Assembly: GCA_037349105.1 (NCBI GenBank)
Contig: JAYJMM010000090.1
Coordinates: 1,104,001-1,168,000 of the forward strand
Length of the DNA stretch: 64,000 nt
Origin: Limnomonas spitsbergensis
Lineage: Eukaryota > Chlorophyta > Chlorophyceae > Chlamydomonadales
Direction of reading: 5' to 3'
Position numbers and translations under genes: made by a program. Positions 32,501 to 42,000 of the stretch are shown here, piece by piece. The stretch's first letter is position 1, and every line of letters starts with the position of its first letter. Below the pieces are notes generated by a model that saw only the letters and a program-made list of their open reading frames with translations, ran no database searches and was not told where the DNA came from.

Positions 32501-33394
32501 GCAAGGGCATCCTAGATCCCAGGAGATTCTAGATCCAAGGGCATCCTAGATCCCAGGAGATCCTAGGACTTCCTCGTTTCTCTGCTTGTGATTAAATATG
32601 TTAGCCCTGTGCTTGTGTTTGTGATGAGACATGCCACACACCAAAAAACATGAGATCCAATCGGCTGGCCCTGCACAGGCGAATGGTGGCTCGAATTCAG
32701 CCGACTGCTGACCTTTGAGGATGCCCTGACCGGCGCCGGCGGCTCCTCCTACCCCGCCGACGGCAAGGCGAGACGCGCAACCGGCCAGCCCCAGGACCTC
32801 TCCCCCTCCCACGAGCTCCTGCGCGTGCTGCAACGGGAACACTGCAGGTGAGCTTGCGGGGGCTCCTAGCAGACACCAACAGCCCCCTAGTGTGTGTTCA
32901 GGGTTAAGGGTCTATACCCTACACCCTAATTCCCCAAGTCCTTTCTGACACCCAACGCGAACGCCATTTTCAGTGGTGAGGAGTATGCCTTGCCCTTTTG
33001 TAATGCCTCACCCCTTGATCTCAGCTCAGGAAACGATAGCCTCACAGGTTTGCTTGCAAGGGCTCCTAGCAGGCAGCATCCGCCTCCTGTGTGTTTAGGG
33101 TTTAAGCCCTAAACCCTTTATTGACGCCCAACGCGAACGCCACTTGCAGTGGTGGGGAGTGGGATCCCGCTGATGCCACTGATCCCTCTCCTCTATGTGC
33201 TCCTCCCGCTGATCCCGCTCCTCTATGCCCTGCATGTTGCCAGGCTGTCGGATGTCTGTGGCCAAGTGTCCGTGGTACGCACCAAGAAGCTGCCCAGCAA
33301 GCACTCGGGCAGCACGCTTTACCAGCGCTACGTGTGGGATGTAGAGACCATGCACGTGCTCACAGACGCGCCGGCTTCTGATTTTGTTCTTTGA
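20699..33394 (+). CDS. Large disordered protein with an N-terminal BRCT domain
   Basis: Exons with agreeing phases: 20699-20925, 21883-22913, 24765-24840, 25568-26698, 27712-28764 (or 28744), then 31773-31953, 32679-32847 and 33244-33394; about 1,340 residues. Residues 11-100 form a BRCT repeat: RLVVTGTGF, the turn of LGARYLPEL, HTTHLVCK, then KYTKALEWGLPVVTQQWLLD with the conserved Trp. BRCT domains bind phosphoproteins in DNA-damage and checkpoint signalling. The middle is Gln/Pro/Ala-rich with acidic clusters (SDGEEEDDLIIPG). The C-terminus is folded-looking (CALVMLPGPG, TVVVAEPFTAYQKDGEWWLE, SVVRTKKLPSKHSG) but not recognised. The join from 28764 to 31773 fails in phase; a donor at 28745 or a missing exon would fix it. 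The two halves could also be separate genes. Confidence 0.68.
21590..21860. mobile_element. Degenerate MITE relative and GTAGCTGAAC array
   Basis: Bases 21590-21725 carry worn ends of the TTGCCTTCCCTC family (TTTCCCTTCGGGCATCAATAA and CCCGAGGGAAG). From 21720 to 21845 runs a 10-12 base array, GTAGCTGAAC, that resembles the tail of the CAGCTACATGTCAGCTAC family. Both lie just upstream of the second BRCT-gene exon. Confidence 0.6.
22914..24050. repeat. BRCT-gene intron: acidic-exon copies, MITE relatives, CCCTAAA array
   Basis: The acidic exon tail (GGAGGAGGATGACCTGATAA at about 22886, then TACCTG|GTGAGG) has decayed copies near 23435-23480 and 23600-23665. A second segment (GCCC.GAGGCGTGGATTAAG) is repeated at 22975 and 23290. 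MITE-type ends occur at 23085-23115, 23195-23230, 23505-23520, 23700-23715 and 24010-24030. Between 23855 and 24005 lies a clean 14-base array, CACCCCTAAACCCT. Confidence 0.72.
24610..25175 (+). repeat. Tandem duplication of a BRCT-gene exon with its donor (118-bp period, 4 copies)
   Basis: The exon at 24765-24840 (encoding EFDDQASSPQSLVTYLRT) and the intron after it are repeated at about 24900-24955, 25016-25073 and 25133-25173. Each copy keeps GACCAGGCC, CAGAGCCTGGTC and ACCAGGTGAG, a usable donor. A partial copy of the acceptor side lies at 24609-24645 (CTCACCGCCACGCTGGCGAT). The copies lack a good acceptor, so the first is the likely functional exon. Confidence 0.88.
26905..27440 (+). repeat. 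Decayed copies of BRCT-gene exon edges; CTCTGTTCACTC array
   Basis: GAGTTGACGGCCCCTCCAACAG (26918) and GAGTTGACGGCCCCTCTGACAG (27103) resemble the end of the exon at 26698 (TGACGGACCTCTCAACAG). CGTCAAGGCTGAGC near 27212 and TGTCAAGGCTGAG near 27409 resemble the start of the exon at 27712 (TTCGTCAAGGCTGAGC). A 13-base array, CTCTGTTCACTCC, lies at 27255-27350. Confidence 0.68.
27450..27610 (+). mobile_element. CAGCTACATGTCAGCTAC repeat family, copy c
   Basis: A clear plus-oriented copy starts CGTGACTCAGCTACATGTCA and passes through GTTTGTGGCCAG, CCAGTCCAGG and CCCAATCGGGCC. It lies in an intron of the BRCT gene. No coding capacity. Confidence 0.65.
28780..29285. repeat. Degenerate array CATGTCACACCATATTACAC
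   Basis: A poly-G tract (28780-28830) is followed by 20-28 base units around ATCATGTCACACCATATTAC, irregular at first and nearly regular at 28990-29260. The period varies. It is intronic in the proposed BRCT gene. Confidence 0.9.
29286..29770. repeat. Direct duplication in intron
   Basis: A segment of about 180 bases is present twice (29405-29510 and 29565-29640): CACTATTTGTCTTAATGAAT, then GGCAGGCCCCCTATGAGCAG, then GAGGGAGTGGCACC. A third short piece lies at 29325-29345. No gene is supported. Confidence 0.6.
29775..31090. repeat. 36-bp tandem array, about 35 copies
   Basis: The unit combines CTACATCTGGCAGGCTGAAA with CCCTCTGCCCTAAAC. Variants alternate between CTCTGCC and TGTGCC. It contains a telomere-like CCCTAAACCCT core and an acceptor-like CTGGCAGG. 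Because the period is a multiple of three, PTSGRLKPCALN-type ORFs arise. There are no unique spacers, so it is not a CRISPR array. Confidence 0.96.
31600..31720 (+). pseudogene. Decayed copy of the BRCT-gene exon at 31773
   Basis: CTGTGCAGCTCGTACCGTAT at 31631 and the upstream ATGCTTCAAATCACCC repeat the acceptor and start of the functional exon (CTGTGCAG|CTCGTTTCGCTG at 31764-31784; ATGTGCCTCAAATCACAC). The reading frame is broken in the copy. Confidence 0.75.
31985..32580. repeat. GATCCTAGGACATCCTA array
   Basis: A degenerate 13-26 base array of ATCCTAGATCCAAGGACATC-type units fills most of the intron between 31953 and 32679. A direct duplication of GTTTAGGGTTCAGG..GATCCTA flanks lies at 31960-32010 and 32095-32130. 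Confidence 0.88.
32848..33165 (+). repeat. Duplicated intron segment with donor and acceptor-like ends
   Basis: Bases 32845-32975 and 33045-33165 are diverged copies: CAGGTGAGCTTGCGGGGGCT / CAGGTTTGCTTGCAAGGGCT, CTCCTAGCAG, GTGTGTTTAGGG, ACGCCCAACGCGAACGCCA, then AGTGGTG(A/G)GGAGT. The donor of the 32847 exon is part of the repeated unit. Confidence 0.8.
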
Positions 33395-35080
33395 AGTGTG
33401 AATAAGTAGGGGGGTAGGGTTGAGTTCGGGAGGTGGGTTTATTTAAACCTGAACCCCTTTGTGTTGTGAATAAGATGGAGTAGAGGCATACCATCCTCGT
33501 ACCGCCTTATTGTTCCATATGATCATGCAAACCGAACATGTTGGGCGCCCACGTGGCCCACGAGCCTTGTTTAACAGGCTCGAGCGTTCAAATAAATTAA
33601 ACCTCTTGGCCAAGCTCAAAAGGCTCGCGCCGGACCGTCTGGTAGGTAGGGTCCAGAGGTGGAACATCATGGAAATCCGTGTGTGTCTGTGATTTATGTG
33701 CATGGCTTCCGACTTGGTTCTCTATAACAGGTATTTTTGTCTTTTTCCAGTCCATTTGGGAGCATGTTGAGAAATTGTGAGTTGCAGAGCTGGTAGTACC
33801 TGTTACATTCCAGTCCATGTTGCGTTTGGGTCAATGTGTTGGAACGTGGGAAACACGGGAGCAGCTGGGGGACTGCTGATGAGACCTCTTCACATAAATA
33901 TAAAAAAAACGTCTTTCCTTACTCCTCTAACCATTCGTTTATTTTTCTCCCGACCAGACAGCCGGGCGCCCACACTGACGAGTTTTTCAGCACGGCCCAG
34001 AGGTGTAACGTAATTGACATATTAATGCAAACGATTGTGTCTGGATTAGGGGGCATGCAGCTGGTTTGCCAGATATTGATGAGCACGATCAAAGTCTTGT
34101 CATGCTCAGCTGGGAGGATTAAGCCATGGTCACTGACTTAACACCTCTGGGTCATGCTGAAAAGGCTCGGCCGCATGGGCGCCCGACTGTGTGGTCGGGA
34201 GGAAAATAAATTCAAGGCTTTAGGAGGATGCAACGACGGGGGGCAAACAAAAGCCAAACACCCCTTCATTAAAAATGTGAAACGCCCCCCCCCCCCCCCC
34301 CCCACGCCTCCGGAATCTAGTAAAACCTTAATTTATCAGTAATAAAACAGAATTTAAGGAAGGGAGCGGGGTCAAGTTCAATCAGCTCATCAGCGCTTCT
34401 AATGTTGTCGATAAATGTAGCTGATTCACAACTGTAAAGAGGTGAAACAAAACAATATACCATTGCTGTAGCTACCACCTGCCACCTCCTTCTCCTCACT
34501 AGAGACCACGAGGCTCCAGAAACGAGTGGACTCACGCATGAGAGGCATCAAAGTAGCATCTCACTTGAGCGTGCTGATGTGCTGCTTTAGAAGCTTGGTC
34601 TTCTGCCCTTTGGGGAGCTCCTTGCCCCCCCGCTTAAAATCCGCAGCGCTGATGGCATACCTCGTCACATCCGCCTCGGTCAGCTCCTGACCAGGGTGGG
34701 CTGACTCCATGTCTGGGAAGTGATAACTCCGCACATAAGGGCGGATAGTACCCGCGATGCGCCTGCAGATGGTGCAAGCCACTAGTCTGATGGTGCAGTA
34801 GCGTATTGGTGGCATAACCCCTCTCAGCAGCCGCATATGACATCTTGTACTTCGGGGGGCATCTCAACTCGACTGCTAGCATGCCGCTCGTAGAGCCTTT
34901 GCCCAAGTCCGTTTTGCACAGGCCTGATGTCCTGCCGTCACACACAATGCCGGCCTCTCCTTTTTTTTCTTCCCCACCCTCTTCCTTTTAGTTTGTTCTT
35001 TTCTCCCTTCTGAACAGTTGGGCGCCCACGCGGCCGGGCTTTGAGCGGGTCCACAGGTGTAATATTATTGACACAATGCC
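33395..35080. mobile_element. Cluster of GGCGCCC/CAGAGGTGTAAC inverted-repeat elements
   Basis: Termini occur at 33540-33675 (single, with an internal insertion), 33930-34015 facing 34140-34215, and 34955-35080. The pair 33930-34215 forms a clean inverted repeat: TTTTTCTCCCGACCAGACAG then GGGCGCCC on the left, GGGCGCCCGACTGTGTGGTC then GGGAGGAAAATAAA on the right. No transposase is visible. Confidence 0.72.
34561..34836 (-). CDS. Protein-like exon of unknown family within mobile-element cluster
   Basis: The minus frame reads as normal protein: TIRLVACTICRRIAGTI, RSYHFPDMESAHPG, ADVTRYAISAADFKRGGKEL, KGQKTKLLKQHIS. It ends either at a TGA stop or at a donor, AA|GTGAGA. I do not recognise the family. 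Its position between inverted-repeat ends suggests an element-encoded or captured sequence. A further short minus frame (RESTRFWSLVVSSEE) at 34450-34540 may belong with it. Confidence 0.4.
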   Translation of the reverse strand: MRLLRGVMPPIRYCTIRLVACTICRRIAGTIRPYVRSYHFPDMESAHPGQELTEADVTRYAISAADFKRGGKELPKGQKTKLLKQHISTLK

Positions 35081-36083
35081 AGAGAGGCCGCATGCCTCAG
35101 GCTACACCATTTGGCTCCAAGCTACAGGCTGCCCCACATTGGCGCAGCAAGATGTGCGCTCCCACGAGTAACCGCATGTACACCCATCGGTGCATGTGGT
35201 TCCGGGGCTATGACAACCCCCTCATGCCAAAACTGCATGCCAAGAGGGGTCTTGGGCCAAAAACAGATGTATTACAGAGATGGAAAGCTCTCGTCAAGAT
35301 CTACAACTTTCGAAGATTGGGTGCGTTCAGTTCCTTTTTGCCCCCCCCCCCCCCTTGGGATGCACCGCTACTAACACTGATGAACCAGGTTCAGCCTGGA
35401 TCCACAGCCTTCAAGGCAGTCATTCTTTAAACCAAGCCAAAGATTAAGTCCATTTAAAATGCCACGTCGGTCGTGCTCATGCACAAACAAACTGCCATCG
35501 TTACCAAAGAACACATGGACAGCACTAGGCTGCACATGAAAGTCTTGGTGACAAAGCCAAGTTGGTGTCCGAATTCAAATTCCTAGTTCCGCTCCTAGTC
35601 CAGGGCTTCCTTTCCGTTTCCAGGTACAAGGGCTTCCTCTCTTCATGACACAATGGCGAGGGAGCTCAGACTTGACTGCTGCCTCGCACCTCCCCCATAT
35701 CCCCATCGAGGGAGCTGGGGAGCCAGGGCGCTCAGTTTCCACTGATGCCTCACACCCCCAGCTCCCCACCGATTTCACTGATGCCCCACCCCTATAGCAG
35801 GGGTATGCCCCACCCCTATAGCCCAATCCAAGGTGCTGAGGGAATGATTCCTGCAGGCTCCTGCGCATGGCCAGGGCTCACGTGAGCACTTTTACCCATG
35901 CTGCAGGAGTAGAGGCAGCTGCTCAGGGCAGTGCTGAGAGCACCCCTGGGGGATACTGCATTCGGCCAGACTATCGAAGCAATACTGAAGGATGCTGCGC
36001 AAAGCCAGGGCTATCAAAGGCACTGCTAATGAAAGCATTCCTGATAATGCTGTTGCACATCGCCAGGGCTACCAAAAGCGCTA
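35081..36083. other. Spacer and SulA-gene 3' flank with decayed duplications
   Basis: No gene is supported at 35081-35860. Bases 35690-35840 hold a duplicated CTCCCCATCGAGGGAGCTGG / CACCCCTATAGC pattern. From 35870 to 36110 three or four copies of a 60-75 base block (GCCAGGGCTA.CAAAGGC.CTG, GATGCTGCGCAA) approach the SulA stop codon; the last merges with the final exon (TATGCTGCGAAGTGC). Confidence 0.5.
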
Positions 36084-39000
36084 TTACAGTATGCTGCGAA
36101 GTGCCGTGTTGATGTCCGCGTACTTGAAGTTGAAGCCAGCCTCTTGAGTGCGAGTGGGCAGAACCTGAGGGCAAAAATAATAGATGTTCATAACTCCAGA
36201 TTGCCAACTCAAAAATGGTGTTGAAGATCAGTCATTGGGATTGGAAGGCATCCCGGAACCAAAACAATCTCAATAAAACAAAATGTTAAAAAATGGAAAG
36301 GAATCAAGTCAATCACGTTACACCTCTGGGCCCTGCTCAACAAGGCTCGGCCCCGTGGGCGCCCAACTGTACAGATGGGAGAAAATAATAAACTAAAAGA
36401 AAGAGGGGGGTGGGTGGGGGATGGAAGAAAAGGAAATGGAAACAAGTCCAACACCTGAGCCCCCTGTAGAAAATAGCCCTCAACAATGCCTACAACAGTG
36501 TCCACAAAAGCAAGTGCATCCCTGCTCGGCCTGGCACAGCTGGTGGACGTGGATTCAACATGGCAAAGTGTGCTCACAGACTTGCTGCTCATATGGCTAG
36601 TTCCACATATGTTGTCACCCCCTGGTTGTCACCCCCTGGTTGTCACCCCCTGATTGTCACCCCCTGGTTGTCACCCCCTGGTTGTCACCCCCTGGTTGCC
36701 ACCCCCTGGTTGTCACCCCCTGGTTGTCACCCCCTGGTTGTCACCCCCTGGTTGTCACCCCCTGGTTGTCACCCCCTGGTTGTCACCCCCTGATTGTCAC
36801 CCCCTGGTTGTCACCCCCTGGTTGTCACCCCCTGGTTGTCACCCCCTGGTTGTCACCCCCTGGTTGTCACCCCCTGGTTGTCACCCCCTGGTTGTCACCC
36901 CCTGGTTGTCACCCCCTGGTTGTCACCCCCTGGTTGTCACCCCCTGGTTGTCACCCCCTGGTTGTCACCCCCTGGTTGTCACCCCCTGGTTGTCACCCCC
37001 TGGTTGTCACCCCCTGGTTGTCACCCCCTGGTTGCCACCCCCTGGTTGTCACCCCCTGGTTGTCACCCCCTGGTTGTCACCCCCTGGTTGTCACCCCCTG
37101 GTTGTCACCCCCTGGTTGTCACCCCCTGATTGTCACCCCCTGGTTGTCACCCCCTGGTTGTCACCCCCTGGTTGTCACCCCCTGGTTGTCACCCCCTGGT
37201 TGCCACCCCCTGGTTGTCACCCCCTGGTTGTCACCCCCTGGTTGTCACCCCCTGGTTGTCACCCCCTGGTTGTCACCCCCTGGTTGTCACCCCCTGGTTG
37301 TCACCCCCTGATTGTCACCCCCTGGTTGTCACCCCCTGGTTGTCACCCCCTGGTTGTCACCCCCTGGTTGTCACCCCCTGGTTGTCACCCCCTGGTTGTC
37401 ACCCCCTGGTTGTCACCATGCACTATGCTGAATATCAGGGGAGGTTACATTTTCAGTTTCTATATTTTACATCCCCCAGACGGTACCTACCCGCTGCCCT
37501 TCGAGCACAATCGTCGCGCCCTCGCCCAGGAGGGTGGTCAGTGCGAAGTCTGGAACCGGCAGCCAAGACGGGCGCCCCATGATCGAGCCTGGGGCAGAGG
37601 GGAGAAGGATTGTGCACATGCAGAGGCGAAAGGGGAAGAGGGGTTCAGGGTGCAGAGGCCAAATACACTGTTTTTAAGCAGTACTGTGTTGTTAAATGCT
37701 GCGGTACAGTACGGTACACAGTACGGGATTTTGGCCCAAACGGCCGTACTGGGTAACTCTGAAGCAGGGGAGGGGAGGGTGGGGGAGGTGCAGTCGCTGC
37801 AAGAGATTAAACCTTCACCATCAACCCAGTGCCCCAAACCCCCAAGACTGCGCACAGTACTCATGCGGTGTGTATGCAGTCGTTGCAAACGGCTGGACCT
37901 TAACCATTCGCCCAGATACCCTTATTACCCAGCGTACCGTATATTTAAATTGCCTTCCCTCCGGCATAAATGAGTTGTTAATTAAATGCTTCCCTTGGGC
38001 CAAAGTATGGACAAAGTATGGACAAAACACTCAAGATTTCCAACTCAACCTGGCATTATACATAGCGATAATTCATACTTGTATAAATCCCCTGGCCGCC
38101 CATAAACAATGTTAGCCATGAGGGAAGGCAATTCGAATTTGATTCGAATCCCCTGTACTCACCGAGCGTCGAGCAGAACTCTGACATGCGCACGGGCTTG
38201 GGCGCAGTTGCATTGAGAACGCCCTTGTAGGCGGGGTTCCTAATGGACTCAATGACCAGGTCCACTAGGTCGTCACGGTGGATCCAACTCATCCACTGCT
38301 TGCCGGTGCCTAGGGGACCGCCTGAGAGGTGAAGGGGTCAGGGTTTGGGATGTAGGGTTAAGGGTTCCGAATGGAATCAATGACCAGGTCCACCAGGTCG
38401 TCACAGTGAATCCAACTCAGAGATCCAGGAACTTTGTTTCAGAGTCTAAAACATATCCTGAACTCTCAACCTTAAATACAGTTGTTTGTTGCATATTCAT
38501 CACATGCAGACAGCTCTATCATGGGTTGAGGGTTCAGGATCTGTCATTCAGGGTCTTCTAGGTTCATCACACCAGCAAACAGCTCTATTACGAGTTTTGA
38601 GGGTTCAGGATCTTTGTATCGAAGTCTGTAGGTTCATCACAGTGATCGCACACATGCAAACGGCTCGAAGATGAATTAAGGGTTTTAGGGTTAAGGGGTC
38701 TAGCATACATGCAAACAGCTCAAAGATGGGTTAGGGTTCAGCTTAGGGTTAAGATTTAGGCATACCTGCAAACAGCTCGAAGATGGGCAGCATCTTGCCT
38801 AGCGCACCGCCCCCCTTGGCCAAAACGATGCCCGTGCGTAGCACGACCGTCCGCACGCTGCTGGGCGCCGCGTTTGCGGCCGCCTCCCAATCAACGCACA
38901 CCTGCAGCCATGACGAAAAAAGATGCTTGAAACCATGAACAGAAACAATGTACCCCCCCCCCTGGTCCTTAACCCTCATGAATCCCTCGTTCTACATATA

Positions 39001-42000
39001 TCCCTCAACCTTACCCCCCCCTTGTTCCACACATACACCCCCCCTGGTTCAAAACATACCCTTAAACCATAACACCCCCCTGGTTCCACACATACCCTTT
39101 AACCATAACAACCCCCTGGTTCCACACATACCCCTAAACCCTAACAGCCCCTAGGTTCCACACATACCCTTTAACCATAACAACCCCCTGGTTCCACACA
39201 TACCCCTAAACCCTAACAGCCCCTAGGTTCCACACATACCCTTAAACCATACCCCCCCCCCCAAATTCCACACCTACCCCTTCACCCCATACCTCTAGGC
39301 CCCGGACCCTAACCAACCTGAGGTTCCACACATACCCCCAAACCTTAACAAGCCACCCCCCCCTACCCCCCACCGGTATCACACATACCCCTAAACCCTA
39401 CCCCCCACCGGTATCACACATACCCCTAAACCATACCCCCCCCCAGGTATCACACATACCCCTAAACCCTACCCCCCCCCAGGTATCACACATACCCCTA
39501 AACCATACCCCCCCCCCCAGGTATCACACATACCCCTAAACCATACCCCCCCCCAGGTATCACACATACCCCTAAACTATACCCCCCATTAACCCTTACC
39601 CCCCCCCCCCAGGTTCCACACATACCCCTGAACCCTACCCCCCCAGGTTCCACACATACCCCTTCACCCCGAACCTTAACCACCCCCCTGGTTCCACACA
39701 TAACCCTAAACCCTTACGACCCCCAGGCTCCACACATACCCTTCAACCATAGCCACCTCCAGGTTCCACACATACCCCTAAACCCTAACCACCTCCAGGT
39801 TCCACACATACCCCTAAACCCTAACCACCTCCAGGTTCCACACATACCCCTTAAGCCCATACCTCTCAACCCCGAACCCTAACCAACCTCAGGTTCCACA
39901 CATACCCCTTCACCCCGAACCTTAACCACCATCAGGTTCCACACATACCCCTAAACCCTACCCCCAGGTTCCACACATACCCCTAAACCCTTACCACCTC
40001 CAGGTTCCACACATACCCCTTAAGCCCATACCTGTCAACCCCGAACCCTAACCAACCTCAGGTTCCACACATACCCCTTCACCCCGAACCCCAACCACCA
40101 TCAGGTCCCACACATACCTTGCTGAGGTAATCCGAGACAATGGGCGGCGAGTCCTCATTGAAGGACGCTGTCTGGCTAACACCGTAGAACCCTAGCGAGT
40201 TCAAACAGGGAGAGGGGGTGCATATCAGCAGAGAGGTTGCAGAAGGGGAGAAGGGGACCTGGGTTGGAACAGCAAAACCCGAGGTAAACGTGGGGCAAAC
40301 TCAGAGGCGTTGGCGCAGAAACCTGGGATAAACCCTGGATCAAGCCCTGGGGCTTTGGTGCAGCAAAACCCGAGGTGAACCCTGGGGCACACCCTGAGAG
40401 GTTGGCGCAGAAAACCCGAGGTAAACCCTGAGGCCTTGGTGCAGATAACCTTAGATGAACCCTGGATAAACCCTCCATGGAGCCCTGGGGCCAGCGAAAC
40501 CCTGAGGCCTGGGTGCAGATAACCTTAGATGAACCCTGGATAAACCCTCCATGGAGCCCTGGGGCCAGCGAAACCCTGAGGCCTGGGTGCAGATAACCTT
40601 AGATGAACCCTGGATAAACCCTCCAGGGAGCCCTGGGGCCAGCGAAACCCTGAGGCCTGGGTGCAGATAACCTTAGATGAACCCTGGATAAACCCTCCAG
40701 GGAGCCCTGGGGCCAGCGAAACCCTGAGGCCTGGGTGCAGATAACCTTAGATGAACCCTGGATAAACCCTCCATGGAGCCCTGGGGCCAGCGAAACCCTG
40801 AGGCCTTGGTGCAGATAACCTGGGATCAACCCTGGATCAACCCTGGATCAAGCCCTGGGGCTTTGAGGGCAGCAAAAGCCGAGCGGGTGCAGAAGGGGTA
40901 GTCTGGGACAAAGGGCTCAGGGTTTATGATTTTTGTAAAGGGTTGATGGATGTTCTGGCGTAAGGTTCAGTACGCACTCACCAATGGCCGACGACGAGAC
41001 AAACACCTTAGGGCGGCTGGCCTCTGGCAGCGACGTCATGGCAGCCTGGAAATGTGTGAAAAAGTGCCAATTACTCAGCAATAGGTGATTCCTGTCTGCC
41101 TGCCAGAGCGCGTGATTTGCATGAAGGGAGAGAGTGCACAGTCGCTTGATTGGGAACACATTTCCCCCTCAAGAGGCTCATATCCGTTCATCGGTCAGCT
41201 GGTTAGAAAACAATTACTTAGCGCGCCCCAAGCGCGGATCACATCAAGACATTGACAATGCTGCTCAACAGGCATAGGGCCCCCGAGAGCACCAAATCCG
41301 CCCCCCCCCCCCGCCCCGCCCCCGCCCCCCTCACCACAAGTGCCTTAGTTGCATTGATTCGAGATGTCATGATCTTGGCCTTGAGGTCCGGCGTCCACCT
41401 GCATGGTGCATGGAGCATTGAGCATGGTGCATAATGCATAATGCATGTAGCGTGGTGCATGGAGCATGAATCAAGGTACATGTTGCTTGTTGCATGGTAC
41501 CGGGTGCTTCATGCTTATGCATGGGGCCTGGTGAATGGTGCATGGAGAATGGTGCATGGTGCATACAATGATTGAGCCTGTACCTATTTATATAATCCAG
41601 TGTGTGCAGCCTCTTGTCCTACTGAGCCCCATGCCTCTCCTGAGCCACAATACCTAGCGCATGCATCCTTTATACATCCTGGGCCACGTGCCCCCATCTG
41701 GTCGCAATGCTCAGGGCATTAACTTGCTGCCAGTGCGTCCAACGCCTGTGCGCCCAGTCGCTATATCCAGACCTGGCATTCATACATGACTGTGTCACCG
41801 TCTCCCACCTAGTTTCAATATCCAGTGCCAGCATAAATTCATTCACCGCGGCGTGGCCCATTCTTGCACATGGTGCATCCAATGCCAGATTCGCACGTCT
41901 AATTGATACGCCGCGTCCCGTCCACCCACCTGGTCACAATGGGCTCTCCAGCCAGGTTGACGACTACCCTGAACCCCAAACCCTGAACCCCTAAACAAAA

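Noticed and set aside
36640..37973. 439-codon ORF of [13 protein letters not shown] repeats
   Set aside because: Produced by the 14-bp CCCCCTGGTTGTCA array in a SulA intron.
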